DNA from: JAGNZR01 sp051648365
Lineage (GTDB): Bacteria > Fusobacteriota > Fusobacteriia > Fusobacteriales > Fusobacteriaceae
Reading direction: 5' to 3'
Assembly: GCA_051648365.1 (NCBI GenBank)
Contig: JBOFEZ010000007.1
Coordinates: forward strand, 1-64,000
Length of the DNA stretch: 64,000 nt
Below the pieces are notes generated by a model. The model saw nothing but the letters and a program-made list of their open reading frames with translations, made no database searches and was not told the DNA's origin. The position numbers and the translations under genes are program-made. Positions 26,099 through 35,518 of this stretch are shown in pieces (the first letter of the stretch is position 1; every line of letters starts with the position of its first letter).

Positions 26099-27223
26099 AT
26101 GTACAATTTTAGAGAGAAAAAAAGTCATACAGGAAGAAATATATTTTTATCTCTTATTTTAATTCTTGCCCTATTAGGGGGAGGATTATATTACTTTAAA
26201 CCAGAATTTTTTCAGAAAATATTGAGAGGCGAGGTAAAAACTTCAGAGATTAATCTGAAAAAGGAAACTAAAGCAGGCGTTGAGGTAAAAAACTCTCTTT
26301 ATATGGATGAGTATAAAGGAGAAATTTTTGCGACAGTTTTGGACCGTGAAGGAGTTAATGTTCAGCTGAAGGTGGATATATACCGTCCTACTAACCTTTC
26401 TGCCAAGACTCCTGTAGTAATTTATATACCTGGAAAAAATTGGAATCTAGGAAAAGACGATTTAGAAAATAATAAAATTTTCCAAAAAATAAAAGAGCTC
26501 AAAAACAAAGGGATTACAGTAGTTGTACCTGAATATCGTGATGCTCTCCAAGCACCTTTTCCAGCTCAGATTCATGATGTAAAAGGTGCCGTGAGATATC
26601 TCAAGGCAAACAGTGAAAAATACGGTCTTCTGAAAAATTCTTTTGTTGCAGTAGGAGAGGATACCGGTGGATCACTGGCTCTTATGCTGGGAAGCACAGA
26701 AGAGAGGAAAGAGTTTGCTGGAGAGATTGGAGATTATAGGGATGAAAATACAGAAGTAAAGGCTACAGCAGTTTTTGGAGCGGTAACCGATATAATGAAC
26801 CTTTCACCAGACATGAGCAGTAAAATTCTTTCTAGAGAAGAAGCAATAAAAAAATTCGATTCCAATGAATCTATGGAAGCGACTTTGGTGGATTTTGGAA
26901 ATTCTCCTGATCAAGGAATGAAACTTATAAGAAAGCTGAGAAAAGAAAGAACGGTTAAATCCCCCTATTGGGAAAAAGTTGTACTAACAGAGATGGCAAG
27001 TCCGTTGTATTATATAAATGAAAAAACAGCTCCAGCTCTCATAGTGCATGGAGTGGGAAATACAGATGTACCTCTTCGACAGAGTCTAAAGTTTGTGGAA
27101 AATCTTATGAAGAATGGAGTTGAAAATATCTATCTGAGCAACTCAAAGGGCACGGCAGGATATCAGAGTGATGAAATAGGAGATTTTACAAATCTTTGGC
27201 TGATAAAAAAACTTGATTTTTAA
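26099..27223 (+). CDS. Membrane-anchored alpha/beta-hydrolase-fold protein with altered catalytic site
   Basis: 374 aa. One N-terminal membrane anchor (IFLSLILILALLGGGLYYF) precedes a BD-FAE/esterase-like domain with VDIYRPTN, PVVIYIPGKNW (oxyanion-hole region) and IHDVKGAVRYLKAN. The nucleophile elbow, usually GESAGG, reads GEDTGG here, so Ser is replaced by Asp. The C-terminal region usually carrying the catalytic His reads SKGTAGYQ. It therefore looks like a non-catalytic or re-purposed member. It follows mscL by 14 nt and ends at a strong terminator. Confidence 0.7.
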   Translation: MYNFREKKSHTGRNIFLSLILILALLGGGLYYFKPEFFQKILRGEVKTSEINLKKETKAGVEVKNSLYMDEYKGEIFATVLDREGVNVQLKVDIYRPTNLSAKTPVVIYIPGKNWNLGKDDLENNKIFQKIKELKNKGITVVVPEYRDALQAPFPAQIHDVKGAVRYLKANSEKYGLLKNSFVAVGEDTGGSLALMLGSTEERKEFAGEIGDYRDENTEVKATAVFGAVTDIMNLSPDMSSKILSREEAIKKFDSNESMEATLVDFGNSPDQGMKLIRKLRKERTVKSPYWEKVVLTEMASPLYYINEKTAPALIVHGVGNTDVPLRQSLKFVENLMKNGVENIYLSNSKGTAGYQSDEIGDFTNLWLIKKLDF

Positions 27224-27235
27224 TACTAAAAAAGC

Positions 27236-27268
27236 AGAGGCAGAGGGATTAATCCCTCTGCCTCTTTA
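27236..27268. terminator. Bidirectional terminator between the esterase-like gene and yjjW
   Basis: AGAGGCAGAGGGATT-AATCCCTCTGCCTCT, a nearly perfect palindrome with A and T flanks, between two convergent stops. Confidence 0.9.
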
Positions 27269-27272
27269 TTCT

Positions 27273-28034
27273 TTATTCTCTATTTTTTCTATGAAACTGT
27301 AGCCCCTCTTCTCTGACTCCATGTTCTCTGTAATAATTTAGCTTGTAATGGCATCGTCCTTTTATTATCTCAGTCACTGCAGCTATGGTTTTTTCATTTT
27401 CCATATTGGGAGCAACGACTGTTCTCACTTCATGGAGTTTATCCATATCCAGGAGAAGAGTGAGATTTTTAAGTACAGTGGAGTTATCAACTCCGGTAAC
27501 TGTCCTGTGTTCTTGGGAATCGATACTTTTAATATCTAGCATGAATTTGTCTGTAATCTCTATAAATTCAGGGTGAAGAGAGAGATCTATTCCACCGTTG
27601 GTATCTACAAAACATGTTAGATTCAGCTCATTTTTAACTTTTTTAAAGAGTTCTATAAGGAAGGGAATATTCAGTGTAGCTTCCCCTCCGCTTACGGTGA
27701 TTCCCTCTATAAAAGGTGCTACAGATTTTATTTCTTGGAATAGCTCCTCTACAGAATAACTCTTCGTTTTTGGAGATGAGAGATGAGGACAGGAGTTTAT
27801 ACATCTGTCACAATGGGTACATTTTTTTTCTGACCAGAAAACTTTATCTTCTATTTTACTAAGGGCAGAGCTGGGACATGTAACTAGACAGATTCCACAG
27901 TTTGTACAGTGGTTTATGGTTTCGGGGTTATGGCAGTAGGTGCAACGGAAGTTACACCCTTGAAAAAATATTGCCATCCTATTTCCAGGACCGTCTATAC
28001 AGGAAAATCTTATTATTTTATTTACTCTTGCCAT
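27273..28034 (-). CDS. yjjW: YjjW family glycyl radical enzyme activase
   Basis: 253 aa radical SAM protein. The cluster motif CNFRCTYC (residues 28-35) is followed by an eight-Cys ferredoxin insert: CTNCGICLVTCP and CTHCDRCINSCP. ITVSGGEATLN is the GGE strand and MLDIKSID follows. It should generate the glycyl radical on YjjI, encoded immediately upstream with 1 nt between them. An NrdG assignment was set aside because NrdG is shorter and lacks the ferredoxin insert, and no NrdD is present. Confidence 0.88.
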   Translation of the reverse strand: MARVNKIIRFSCIDGPGNRMAIFFQGCNFRCTYCHNPETINHCTNCGICLVTCPSSALSKIEDKVFWSEKKCTHCDRCINSCPHLSSPKTKSYSVEELFQEIKSVAPFIEGITVSGGEATLNIPFLIELFKKVKNELNLTCFVDTNGGIDLSLHPEFIEITDKFMLDIKSIDSQEHRTVTGVDNSTVLKNLTLLLDMDKLHEVRTVVAPNMENEKTIAAVTEIIKGRCHYKLNYYREHGVREEGLQFHRKNRE

Positions 28035-28035
28035 A

Positions 28036-29505
28036 CTATCCTCTCAGTTTTCTATCGAAAGCCTTATTTCCGTTCTTGGCTCCCATTCCGAAAACAGTGG
28101 AGTTATTTTTTACGACCTCTCCTTTTTCAAGCTTTTCCACCTGAGACTTTTTAACTAGGTATCCTGTAACTCTTACTACATCACAGTCAGACCCGTAAAG
28201 AGAGATGTATCTCATACCGGAAGAAAAGGCACCATCCACTATATTGTGAAGGGCAGGGAGATTTTCCTTATACGTCTCTTCAAAGATAAAGATATCTCCT
28301 ATACCGCTTGCGAAATACTTATGGAAAGGAGCTGATTGAACTATATGCTTGAAAATCTCTGGCTCTTCTCCGACTGGAATTCTGCATCCTGGAGATACTT
28401 CAGTATCTGTATCGATTCCTACCTGGGCATGGAGAATTATATGATCTCCATGTTTTTTTACGAGCTCGTGAAGTTTTTCAACTACAAGAAGTGCTAGCTC
28501 ATCAGCTTCTTCAGAGTGTCCAAACCTAGCTCCTTTGTTTTCCTGCTGAAGAATATGGTTTACAGCTTCAGCTAGTCCTACAATACCAAACATTCCTTTG
28601 AAAAGCTCTTCCTGAATAAAGCCCTCTTTCACCAAAAAATTAGTTTTGAAGAAAGTAGTATCTTTAGTTAAAAATCGGATTCTCTCATCCATATAACCTA
28701 ACATCTTTTGAGCTGCATATGGAAGTTTTTCATTTAGAAATTCCTCTCTGTTTTTAGAATCTTGAGCTAATCTAGAAAGAACGAGTCTAACCAGGGTATG
28801 ACCTCCACCCCCTATAAGTAGTCCGTTATAACAGCTAGCTATAGCATATTTTTCTGTTCCAAAGTCCTGAGTAAAAACTTTATGACTTGCAAAGCTAGGT
28901 TTAGAACCGTTCATTGCATTTTTTAGGCAGAGTTCCATAAATTCTTTGGAAGTTTTATCCTTATCATACTTCAGAGTTAGATTTGGAATATCTGATTGAA
29001 GTTCATCCATGACCTGAAGAAGGAGTTTACCAGCTGGAGTTTCATAAGGCCCTATATTGGCATGTACAAAAGAATCTGTAAATACTCTCTCCACATGTTT
29101 AAGGAAAAGAGTGATGGCTTTATGAGCTTCTTTTTCATCCTTTATGAAGGGATTTAGAAGCGAATCTAAATTTCCAAGGAAAACTGGGAAAGATGTGATT
29201 GAAGGCACATGGTTATAAAAAATCAAAAGATTATTTGTGGCCTCCCATATGTCCTCAGGGGGTTGAAGATCTAGAAATTCGCATCCCTCACTGAGAAGTT
29301 TTTCATAATCAGGTATAATATATCGGGGTCTATAGGGAGCGTTTCCCTCAAACATGGAACAGATAATATTTTTATCTAAAAGTTCCTGAGTTTCACCGTC
29401 TACATTCAAAACTTGAAGAGTACTTTCAGCTTGTCCTGCTAACTGGAGGAGCTGTTGCTTGTAAGTAAGAGTTGTGTTTTGTAAAATATTTAAAACTTGA
29501 TTCAT
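28036..29505 (-). CDS. yjjI: YjjI family glycyl radical enzyme
   Basis: 489 aa, DUF3029. The glycyl radical motif RVTGY lies near the C-terminus, around residue 450, followed by LVKKSQVEKL. VGIDTDTEVSPGCRIPVGEEPE and EGNAPYRPRY are further family-like blocks. The activase YjjW is directly downstream. The reaction of YjjI is not established; the radical requires anaerobic conditions. The start is the ATG at 29505 with AGGAG seven bases before it. It lies only 13 nt after tldE, which puts it in one transcript with tldDE. Confidence 0.88.
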   Translation of the reverse strand: MNQVLNILQNTTLTYKQQLLQLAGQAESTLQVLNVDGETQELLDKNIICSMFEGNAPYRPRYIIPDYEKLLSEGCEFLDLQPPEDIWEATNNLLIFYNHVPSITSFPVFLGNLDSLLNPFIKDEKEAHKAITLFLKHVERVFTDSFVHANIGPYETPAGKLLLQVMDELQSDIPNLTLKYDKDKTSKEFMELCLKNAMNGSKPSFASHKVFTQDFGTEKYAIASCYNGLLIGGGGHTLVRLVLSRLAQDSKNREEFLNEKLPYAAQKMLGYMDERIRFLTKDTTFFKTNFLVKEGFIQEELFKGMFGIVGLAEAVNHILQQENKGARFGHSEEADELALLVVEKLHELVKKHGDHIILHAQVGIDTDTEVSPGCRIPVGEEPEIFKHIVQSAPFHKYFASGIGDIFIFEETYKENLPALHNIVDGAFSSGMRYISLYGSDCDVVRVTGYLVKKSQVEKLEKGEVVKNNSTVFGMGAKNGNKAFDRKLRG

Positions 29506-29518
29506 CGATAATCTCCTT

Positions 29519-30865
29519 TTATTTTCCTGATATTGAAAGCTCTGCTACTAGAATAGCTGGAGAACCTATACCTCCCATACTGAATTCGATTTGGTCTGAG
29601 AGAGCTGATATATTTTTTAGAAGCTGGAAAAAATTCCCTGCTACTGTAATCTGTGTTACAGGATGAATAATATCTCCATCTCTGTAAAGGAATCCCTCTG
29701 CCGAGAGAGAAAAATCTCCAGAAACAGGATTGAGTCCGCTGTGAAGACCTGCAAGTTCAGTCAAAAGAAGAACTTCGCGCTCTTTTTTTAACAATTCGTG
29801 GAAAGGAAATTCGCCCTCTTCCACATAGAGGTTTGTAGCTGATATTCCCACACTCCCAGCATAGGAACCTTTGAAACCATTACCTGTGGGCTGAACCCCA
29901 AATTTTTTGGCTGTCTTTAAGTTGTGAAGATAAGTTGTGAGAACTCCTCCATCTATAATTTTTTTGTATACTGTTGCAACTCCTTCATCATCAAAACTTT
30001 TGGAAGAACTGCCCTTTTGGAGGAACGGATTCTCAACCAGAGTAAAGTTCTTGGAAGAGATCTCTTCTCCTATTTTTCCTTTTAAAAGAGAAAGTCCTTT
30101 ATCTACAGATTCTCCTGAAAAAATGCCCATAAAAGATCCCAGAAGAGAGGTGAAGGCTTCGGGATTGAAAATAACAGGATATTTTCCAGTTGCCACCGGA
30201 GTTCCCCCCAGTTTTTCCACTGCTTTTTCCACTGCTTGAACTGCAAGTTTTTTGTAGTCGTACTCTGTGATATCATTTCCAGTTATAAAAGCGGAGCCGG
30301 TTTTGTTTTCTTCTCCATCTCTAACCACCACAGAGATATATGCAGCTCCTGAATTGCTCATAGAACTCAAATGAAGTCCCTGTGAGTTTCTGAGAACTCT
30401 CTCACCCTTTCCTGATTGAAATAGAGAATAATTTACAACTGCCACTCTGCTGTCTAAAGACTTGGCATATTCTTCCATGTTTTTGGCAAACTGAATTTTT
30501 TCTTCTGGGAGAATCTCTTGAAAATCTTCTCTGTAATTTTTTACGGGAATATACTGAGGAGAACCCGGATATATCTCAACTTTATCAGAATTTTCCAGAA
30601 CTTTTCCATTACTGAGGACTTCAGATATAAGCTCTTGGATAGAGTTCAGAGAGATTTTTGTAGTATAGGAATATCCCATCTTTCCTCTCACAATTCCCCT
30701 CAAGGAAACCCCGAGACCTTTCGCATTTTTATAGGAATCTATTTCTCCCTGAAACACCTTAACGGAAAAACTTTCTCCTCTAGAATAATAGATTTCAAAT
30801 TCATCCAGCTCCTGACATTCTGAGGCAGCTTTATAAAGTTTATCTATAAAATTTTCTATTTTCAT
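29519..30865 (-). CDS. tldE: TldE/PmbA-like protease subunit
   Basis: 448 aa. PmbA/TldE is the partner of TldD; the pair forms a heterodimeric metalloprotease that degrades unfolded peptides and matures microcin B17 and CcdA in E. coli. Family blocks seen: VSLRGIVRGKMGYSYT, TGKYPVIFNPEAFTSLL, LHNLKTAKKFGVQPTGNG (residues in this region) and GDFSLSAEGFL. It lacks the HExxxH metal site, as is normal for TldE. The stop of tldD and the start of this gene share one base. Confidence 0.9.
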   Translation of the reverse strand: MKIENFIDKLYKAASECQELDEFEIYYSRGESFSVKVFQGEIDSYKNAKGLGVSLRGIVRGKMGYSYTTKISLNSIQELISEVLSNGKVLENSDKVEIYPGSPQYIPVKNYREDFQEILPEEKIQFAKNMEEYAKSLDSRVAVVNYSLFQSGKGERVLRNSQGLHLSSMSNSGAAYISVVVRDGEENKTGSAFITGNDITEYDYKKLAVQAVEKAVEKLGGTPVATGKYPVIFNPEAFTSLLGSFMGIFSGESVDKGLSLLKGKIGEEISSKNFTLVENPFLQKGSSSKSFDDEGVATVYKKIIDGGVLTTYLHNLKTAKKFGVQPTGNGFKGSYAGSVGISATNLYVEEGEFPFHELLKKEREVLLLTELAGLHSGLNPVSGDFSLSAEGFLYRDGDIIHPVTQITVAGNFFQLLKNISALSDQIEFSMGGIGSPAILVAELSISGK

Positions 30866-32247
30866 TATTTCCTTCCTCCTACAGTAATATTTCTCACACG
30901 GATTGCAGGCTGTCCAACATTAGTAGGGATGTTTCCGCTTACAGATCCACACATACCTTGGGCCTGGGCAAAATTTTCTCCCACCATGTCTATCTCTAGG
31001 AGAGTTTTAGGGCCATTACCTATAAGTGTGGCTCCTTTTACAGGTCTTGTTATCTCACCGTTTTCAATTAGGTAGGCCTCCATAACTGCGAAGTTAAAAT
31101 TTCCAGTAGCTGGATTGACAGATCCACCTCCCATATATTTTGCATAGATTCCTTTGTCGATAGAACGTATCATATCTTCAAACTTATCTGTTCCAGGGGC
31201 TATAAAGGTATTAGTCATTCTTGAAGTAGGGGGATAGGCATAGCTCTGACGTCTCCCGCTTCCAGTAGATTCTGTGCCCATTCTTTTTCCTCCAAGTTTA
31301 TCTACCATATACCCCTTTAAAATTCCATGTTGGATAAGTACATTCCTTTGCGGAATATTCCCTTCGTCATCCACAGAAAGAGTACCCCACTCATTTTCCA
31401 TAGTTCCGTCATCAATGGCGGTGACTTTTGGATTGGCAACTAGTTGCCCCACCTTTCCACAGAAAACAGAGGTTCCCTTGGCCACAGATGTAGCTTCCAG
31501 TCCATGTCCGCAGGCCTCATGGAAAATTACTCCTCCGAAACCGTTATCGATGACTACCGGCATCTGTCCACTTGGGCAGAGGTCGGCTTCTACCATAGTA
31601 ACTGCTATACGAGCTGCTTCCTGGGCGACATATTTTATATCGAGCCCCTCTATAAATTCAAATCCTTTGGCAGCTCCAGGAGCTAGATAGCCCGTTTGCA
31701 TATCTCCATCTTTGGAAGCCACGCATTGAATTGTGAATCTTGTTCTCACTCTCTCATCTTCAATAAGCTCTCCATGGGAGTTGGCTATAAGAATTTTTTG
31801 AGTATAGTCCCCATAGATGACTTTTACCTGAGAGATGAGCGGGCTATAATCGCTAGCATATCTGTCAGCTATTTTCATATAAGCTATTTTTTTATCTTTA
31901 CTGATACTGTTGGGTATAATCTCTATTTTATTGAAATTTTTTATTGCTTTTTTCTCCAAAGAGATATATTTTGTGGTAGGAGTCCCTTCTATTGCCGAAG
32001 CGACTTCCTGAGCCAAAGTAAGAAGAGAATTTTCAGATGAATCATTGGTATAGGCATAGACATCAAAAAGATCTTTAATTATTCTGATTCCAACTCCGAA
32101 ATCCCTTCCTGAGAGGGAGTTTTCTATTTTTCCTCCTATAAGAGTGATACTATTGTCCCATCTGTCTTCTACAAAAATTTCTGCGAAATCTCCGCCAGTG
32201 GAAAGTGCTTTTTCTAAAACTCTTTCAAGTAGCTCTTTTTGAATCAT
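30865..32247 (-). CDS. tldD: TldD metalloprotease subunit
   Basis: 460 aa, catalytic half of the TldD/E protease. The zinc motif FHEACGHGLEA (HExxxH) lies near residue 243, with the C-terminal block PATGNFNFAVMEAYLIENG and SVSGNIPTNVGQPAIRV typical of TldD. GGAGGATCCATTT precedes the ATG. It is the first gene of the minus-strand operon tldD-tldE-yjjI-yjjW. Confidence 0.93.
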   Translation of the reverse strand: MIQKELLERVLEKALSTGGDFAEIFVEDRWDNSITLIGGKIENSLSGRDFGVGIRIIKDLFDVYAYTNDSSENSLLTLAQEVASAIEGTPTTKYISLEKKAIKNFNKIEIIPNSISKDKKIAYMKIADRYASDYSPLISQVKVIYGDYTQKILIANSHGELIEDERVRTRFTIQCVASKDGDMQTGYLAPGAAKGFEFIEGLDIKYVAQEAARIAVTMVEADLCPSGQMPVVIDNGFGGVIFHEACGHGLEATSVAKGTSVFCGKVGQLVANPKVTAIDDGTMENEWGTLSVDDEGNIPQRNVLIQHGILKGYMVDKLGGKRMGTESTGSGRRQSYAYPPTSRMTNTFIAPGTDKFEDMIRSIDKGIYAKYMGGGSVNPATGNFNFAVMEAYLIENGEITRPVKGATLIGNGPKTLLEIDMVGENFAQAQGMCGSVSGNIPTNVGQPAIRVRNITVGGRK

Positions 32248-32450
32248 AAATGGATCCTCCTGATTTATATTTTTATTATTTTCTCATTATATCACAAAAA
32301 ACTGAAGAATAAAATTATCCTAATATCCAAGGAAAAATAAAATTAGATTATATAGCTTAAAGCATACATATTAAACATTAAAAACAAACATAAAGAAGAT
32401 ATATTGTTTATATATTGACCACTTGAGGTATTCCTATATTTTTGAAAGTA

Positions 32451-32459
32451 TGGTATAAT
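32451..32459 (+). promoter_or_regulatory. Extended -10 promoter of the flavoprotein lipoprotein gene
   Basis: TGG plus TATAAT in TATGGTATAAT; TTCCTA at 32431-32436 could serve as a weak -35 with a 17-nt spacer. The leader is about 75 nt. The rest of the 292-nt gap between tldD and this gene shows no ORF. Confidence 0.65.
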
Positions 32460-32539
32460 TTTAGAACTTTTGAACGTGTTTTCAGATTATATGGGGAGAA
32501 TTACAATAAAAAGAAAAAATATACCAAGGAGTAAGAAAG

Positions 32540-34225
32540 ATGAAAAAATTTTTTTTGACAGCCCTGATAACTCTTTCAACTTTAATTTTCACAGGATGTG
32601 GAAATTCAGTTAAAGAAAAAGAATTTATAGGGAAAGCTAACAGTTTTACAGGAGACATAAAGGTAAAAGTTACTACAGCAGGAGATCAGATAAAAAATCT
32701 CGAGTTGCTATCTCATAAAGATACTCAGCACATTGTGGACAGAACGTTTCCGATTGTGAAAGAGAGAATATTAAAGAGTCAAACACCTATAGTTGATAGT
32801 GTGTCAGGAGCAACGTACACTTCCACAGGAATAAAAAAAGCTGTAGCTGCGGCCTTGAAATCTGAAGGCAAAGAGTTTGGGACTATAAATCTGAGAACAA
32901 AGGGACCTGAGCAACCGGTAGTTAATCTGGAGACAGTTAAAACAGATCTTCTAATAGTTGGAGGAGGACCGGCGGGTCTTGCTGCGGCAATATCTGCTAA
33001 GGAAGCTGGTTTAGAAAATATAATAATGATAGAAAAACTCGATATATTAAGTGGAAATGGAAAATATGATATGAACTTCTATGACCTTATCAATTCTGAA
33101 GCTGAGAAAAAAGCTGGAGTCCAAGATTCTATAGAAAAGTTGATAGCAGATAATTCAAATTCTATAGATTCGCCAGAGAGAACAAGAGCCCAGGCTCAAG
33201 GCTCAGCAATACTGGATAAGTGGCTAAGAGGTATGGGAATCAAGTTGAATCACTATTATGGAAAAAGAGGACATATGGCTGAAGCTGATCAGTATGCTGG
33301 AGCTCATATTCAAGATGGTATGGAAGCAAAAGTTAAAGCTTTGGGAATCGATGTAAGAACAAATACTAAAGGATTGGATCTTCTGATGGATAAGGGTACC
33401 GTTAAAGGTATCAAAGTACAGAATGGAAATAACTTTTATGAGATAGAAGCCAAGGCTGTTATAATGGCAACTGGAGGATTCTCTGCAAACAAGGAGCTTC
33501 TTGCCAAATATGCTCCAGGAACAGAAGAGTTCCAAACTTCTAACCAATTAGGTGCAACAGGAGATTTTATCCCTGTTTTCCAGCAACATGGAATAGCTAC
33601 AGCTAATTTGGACGTTATAAATATTTTCCCATTCATCATAGGAGCTACTAGAGATCTTACAGGTGGAGGAGATGGATTTATACTTATAAATAAAAATGGT
33701 GAGCGATTTACAAGCGAGCAGATAACTTATGCTACAAGACAGGCCACTGCTAAAAAAATACTTGAGCAACCTGACAGTGAGGTTTTTTATCTATATGATG
33801 AAAATCTTTATAAGTCAAGCTACCGTCTTCAAAAGCATGTAGGAGCAGGTCTTCATACAAAAGCAGAAACTTTGGAAGAGTTAGCAGATGTTATGGGAAT
33901 CAATATTGAGAATCTTAAAAAAACAGTGGAAAGTTTTAATGCTGCAATTCGTGGTGAAATATCAGATCCATTCAGAGCGAAATCTTTCACGAGAGAGATT
34001 AAAACAGAGGGACCTTATTATGCAGTACAGGTTGAATCAGCTGTTCATATGACAAGAGGTGGAGTTGTTGCTGATGAAAAAACTCAGGTTTATTCAGAAG
34101 ATGGAAAATTAGTTAAAGGACTTTATGCAGCTGGAGAAGTTACAAGCTCCAATGCTGCTTACAGTGCTGCTGTTATATTTGGAAGAATAGCTGGAGAGGA
34201 AGCTGTAAAATTTATAAAAGAATAA
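32540..34225 (+). CDS. FMN- and FAD-binding lipoprotein reductase (fumarate-reductase flavoprotein family)
   Basis: 561 aa. The signal ends in FTGC (lipobox, Cys 20), so it is a surface or periplasmic lipoprotein. The FMN-binding domain (about 30-115) has SGATYTSTG, the ApbE flavinylation motif. The FAD domain begins with IVGGGPAGLAAA (about 138) and ends with GLYAAGEVT. It belongs with periplasmic/extracellular fumarate, urocanate or acrylate reductases. However, the C-terminal segment after GEVT lacks the HGxNRLGG block that carries a substrate Arg in fumarate reductases, and the usual QxHP motif reads NIFP. The acceptor is therefore probably not fumarate. Monocistronic. Confidence 0.82.
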   Translation: MKKFFLTALITLSTLIFTGCGNSVKEKEFIGKANSFTGDIKVKVTTAGDQIKNLELLSHKDTQHIVDRTFPIVKERILKSQTPIVDSVSGATYTSTGIKKAVAAALKSEGKEFGTINLRTKGPEQPVVNLETVKTDLLIVGGGPAGLAAAISAKEAGLENIIMIEKLDILSGNGKYDMNFYDLINSEAEKKAGVQDSIEKLIADNSNSIDSPERTRAQAQGSAILDKWLRGMGIKLNHYYGKRGHMAEADQYAGAHIQDGMEAKVKALGIDVRTNTKGLDLLMDKGTVKGIKVQNGNNFYEIEAKAVIMATGGFSANKELLAKYAPGTEEFQTSNQLGATGDFIPVFQQHGIATANLDVINIFPFIIGATRDLTGGGDGFILINKNGERFTSEQITYATRQATAKKILEQPDSEVFYLYDENLYKSSYRLQKHVGAGLHTKAETLEELADVMGINIENLKKTVESFNAAIRGEISDPFRAKSFTREIKTEGPYYAVQVESAVHMTRGGVVADEKTQVYSEDGKLVKGLYAAGEVTSSNAAYSAAVIFGRIAGEEAVKFIKE

Positions 34226-34232
34226 TGTAGTG

Positions 34233-34263
34233 AAAAAGAGTACATTCTTTGTACTCTTTTTTT
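34233..34263 (+). terminator. Terminator after the flavin lipoprotein gene
   Basis: AAAAAGAGTAC ... GTACTCTTTTTTT stem and T run. Confidence 0.9.
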
Positions 34264-34348
34264 GTAAAATAATATTTGCATTTTTAGATATAAAAGGCTA
34301 ACATATAATGTAGGAGTATATATTCCATAAGATAAAGGACGTGAGAAT

Positions 34349-35518
34349 TTGGGAAAAATTTTTATAAAAAAAGACAGAGAAAAACTTTGGTACAGTGGGC
34401 ATCCTTGGATATATTCAGGAGCAGTCGAAAAGATAGAGGGAAATCCTGAAGCGGGAAGTGTTATAGAAGTTTACAATTCTAGAAAAGAGTTTATAGGTTA
34501 TGGACATTATAATAAAAGTTCTAAAATAATGGTGCGTATGCTAGAGAAAAGGGTGGAGAAAAAAGTTGATTTAGAGTGGTACTGTGAAAAAGTAAGAGAA
34601 GCTCTTCAGTTGAGAGAGATGTTGGGGCTAAGAAGCAACGGCTATAGACTTATTCACAGTGAGTCAGATTTTCTTCCTGGAGTTATAGTGGATCGTTTTG
34701 GAGATTATTTAGTGGTTCAAGCCTCGACTATGGGAATGGAAAAGGATAAAAATCTTCTAGTAGAAGCTTTTAAAAGAGAGATACCGGGACTCTTAGGAAT
34801 ATATGAGAAAAGTGAAGGAGACGGAAGAAAACTTGAAGGTCTTGGAGAAAAATCTGGAATACTTTTCGGTGAGGTACCTGATGAGATTGAAATTTATGAA
34901 GGAGATGCCAAGTTTATCATAGACCTGAAAGGTCAGAAAACAGGTTTCTATTCAGATCAGAGAGATAATAGAATACTTATGGGGGCTCTTTCAAAAGGTA
35001 AAGATTTTCTAGATGTATGCAGTTATACTGGAGGTTTTTCTCTACATGCCATGGTAAAAGGTGCAAAATCTACTACACTTATAGATGTTAGTGAGGATGT
35101 GCTCAATGTGGCTCGGAAAAATCTTTCAGGGTATGAAGATGTAGAATATATCAAAGGAAATATTTTTCAGGTTCTAAGAGATCTAGCAAAAGAGGGACGT
35201 AAGTGGGATATAGTAAATCTAGACCCTCCAAAACTAGCTCCCAACAGAAGAGATTTAGATAAGGCTCTAAAAGCTTACAAAGATATAATTCTGAATGGAA
35301 TAAAGTTGACTAAAAACGGTGGTTTACTGGCTATCTACAGTTGTAGTGGTGCAGTTACGAGCTCAGACTTGAGAATGGCTCTGGCTTATGCGGTTAAAGA
35401 TGCAGGTGTTCGTGCAGTTATTGTAAATCAGCTACATCAGAGCCAATGTCACCCAGTCTCTGTAGCAGTACCAGAGACCGAGTATCTAAAGGGATTCTTA
35501 GTGAGAATCGGAGAGTAA
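34349..35518 (+). CDS. rlmI: RlmI-like 23S rRNA cytosine C5-methyltransferase
   Basis: 389 aa. An N-terminal PUA domain (HPWIYSGAVEKIEG, YGHYNKSSKIMVRML) and an EEHEE-type middle domain precede the Rossmann methyltransferase: DQRDNRILM, FLDVCSYTGGFSLHA (motif I), VNLDPPKLAP (motif IV) and IYSCSGAV with the catalytic Cys region. In E. coli RlmI makes m5C1962. The start is TTG at 34349; the next upstream in-frame codon set ends in a stop, so no ATG is available. The 3' end overlaps the convergent MocR gene by 21 nt. Confidence 0.82.
   Translation: MGKIFIKKDREKLWYSGHPWIYSGAVEKIEGNPEAGSVIEVYNSRKEFIGYGHYNKSSKIMVRMLEKRVEKKVDLEWYCEKVREALQLREMLGLRSNGYRLIHSESDFLPGVIVDRFGDYLVVQASTMGMEKDKNLLVEAFKREIPGLLGIYEKSEGDGRKLEGLGEKSGILFGEVPDEIEIYEGDAKFIIDLKGQKTGFYSDQRDNRILMGALSKGKDFLDVCSYTGGFSLHAMVKGAKSTTLIDVSEDVLNVARKNLSGYEDVEYIKGNIFQVLRDLAKEGRKWDIVNLDPPKLAPNRRDLDKALKAYKDIILNGIKLTKNGGLLAIYSCSGAVTSSDLRMALAYAVKDAGVRAVIVNQLHQSQCHPVSVAVPETEYLKGFLVRIGE

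Noticed and set aside
27273..28034. Calling this activase NrdG (anaerobic ribonucleotide reductase activator)
   Set aside because: It has the ferredoxin insert of YjjW-type activases and lies next to a YjjI-type glycyl radical enzyme; no NrdD is present.
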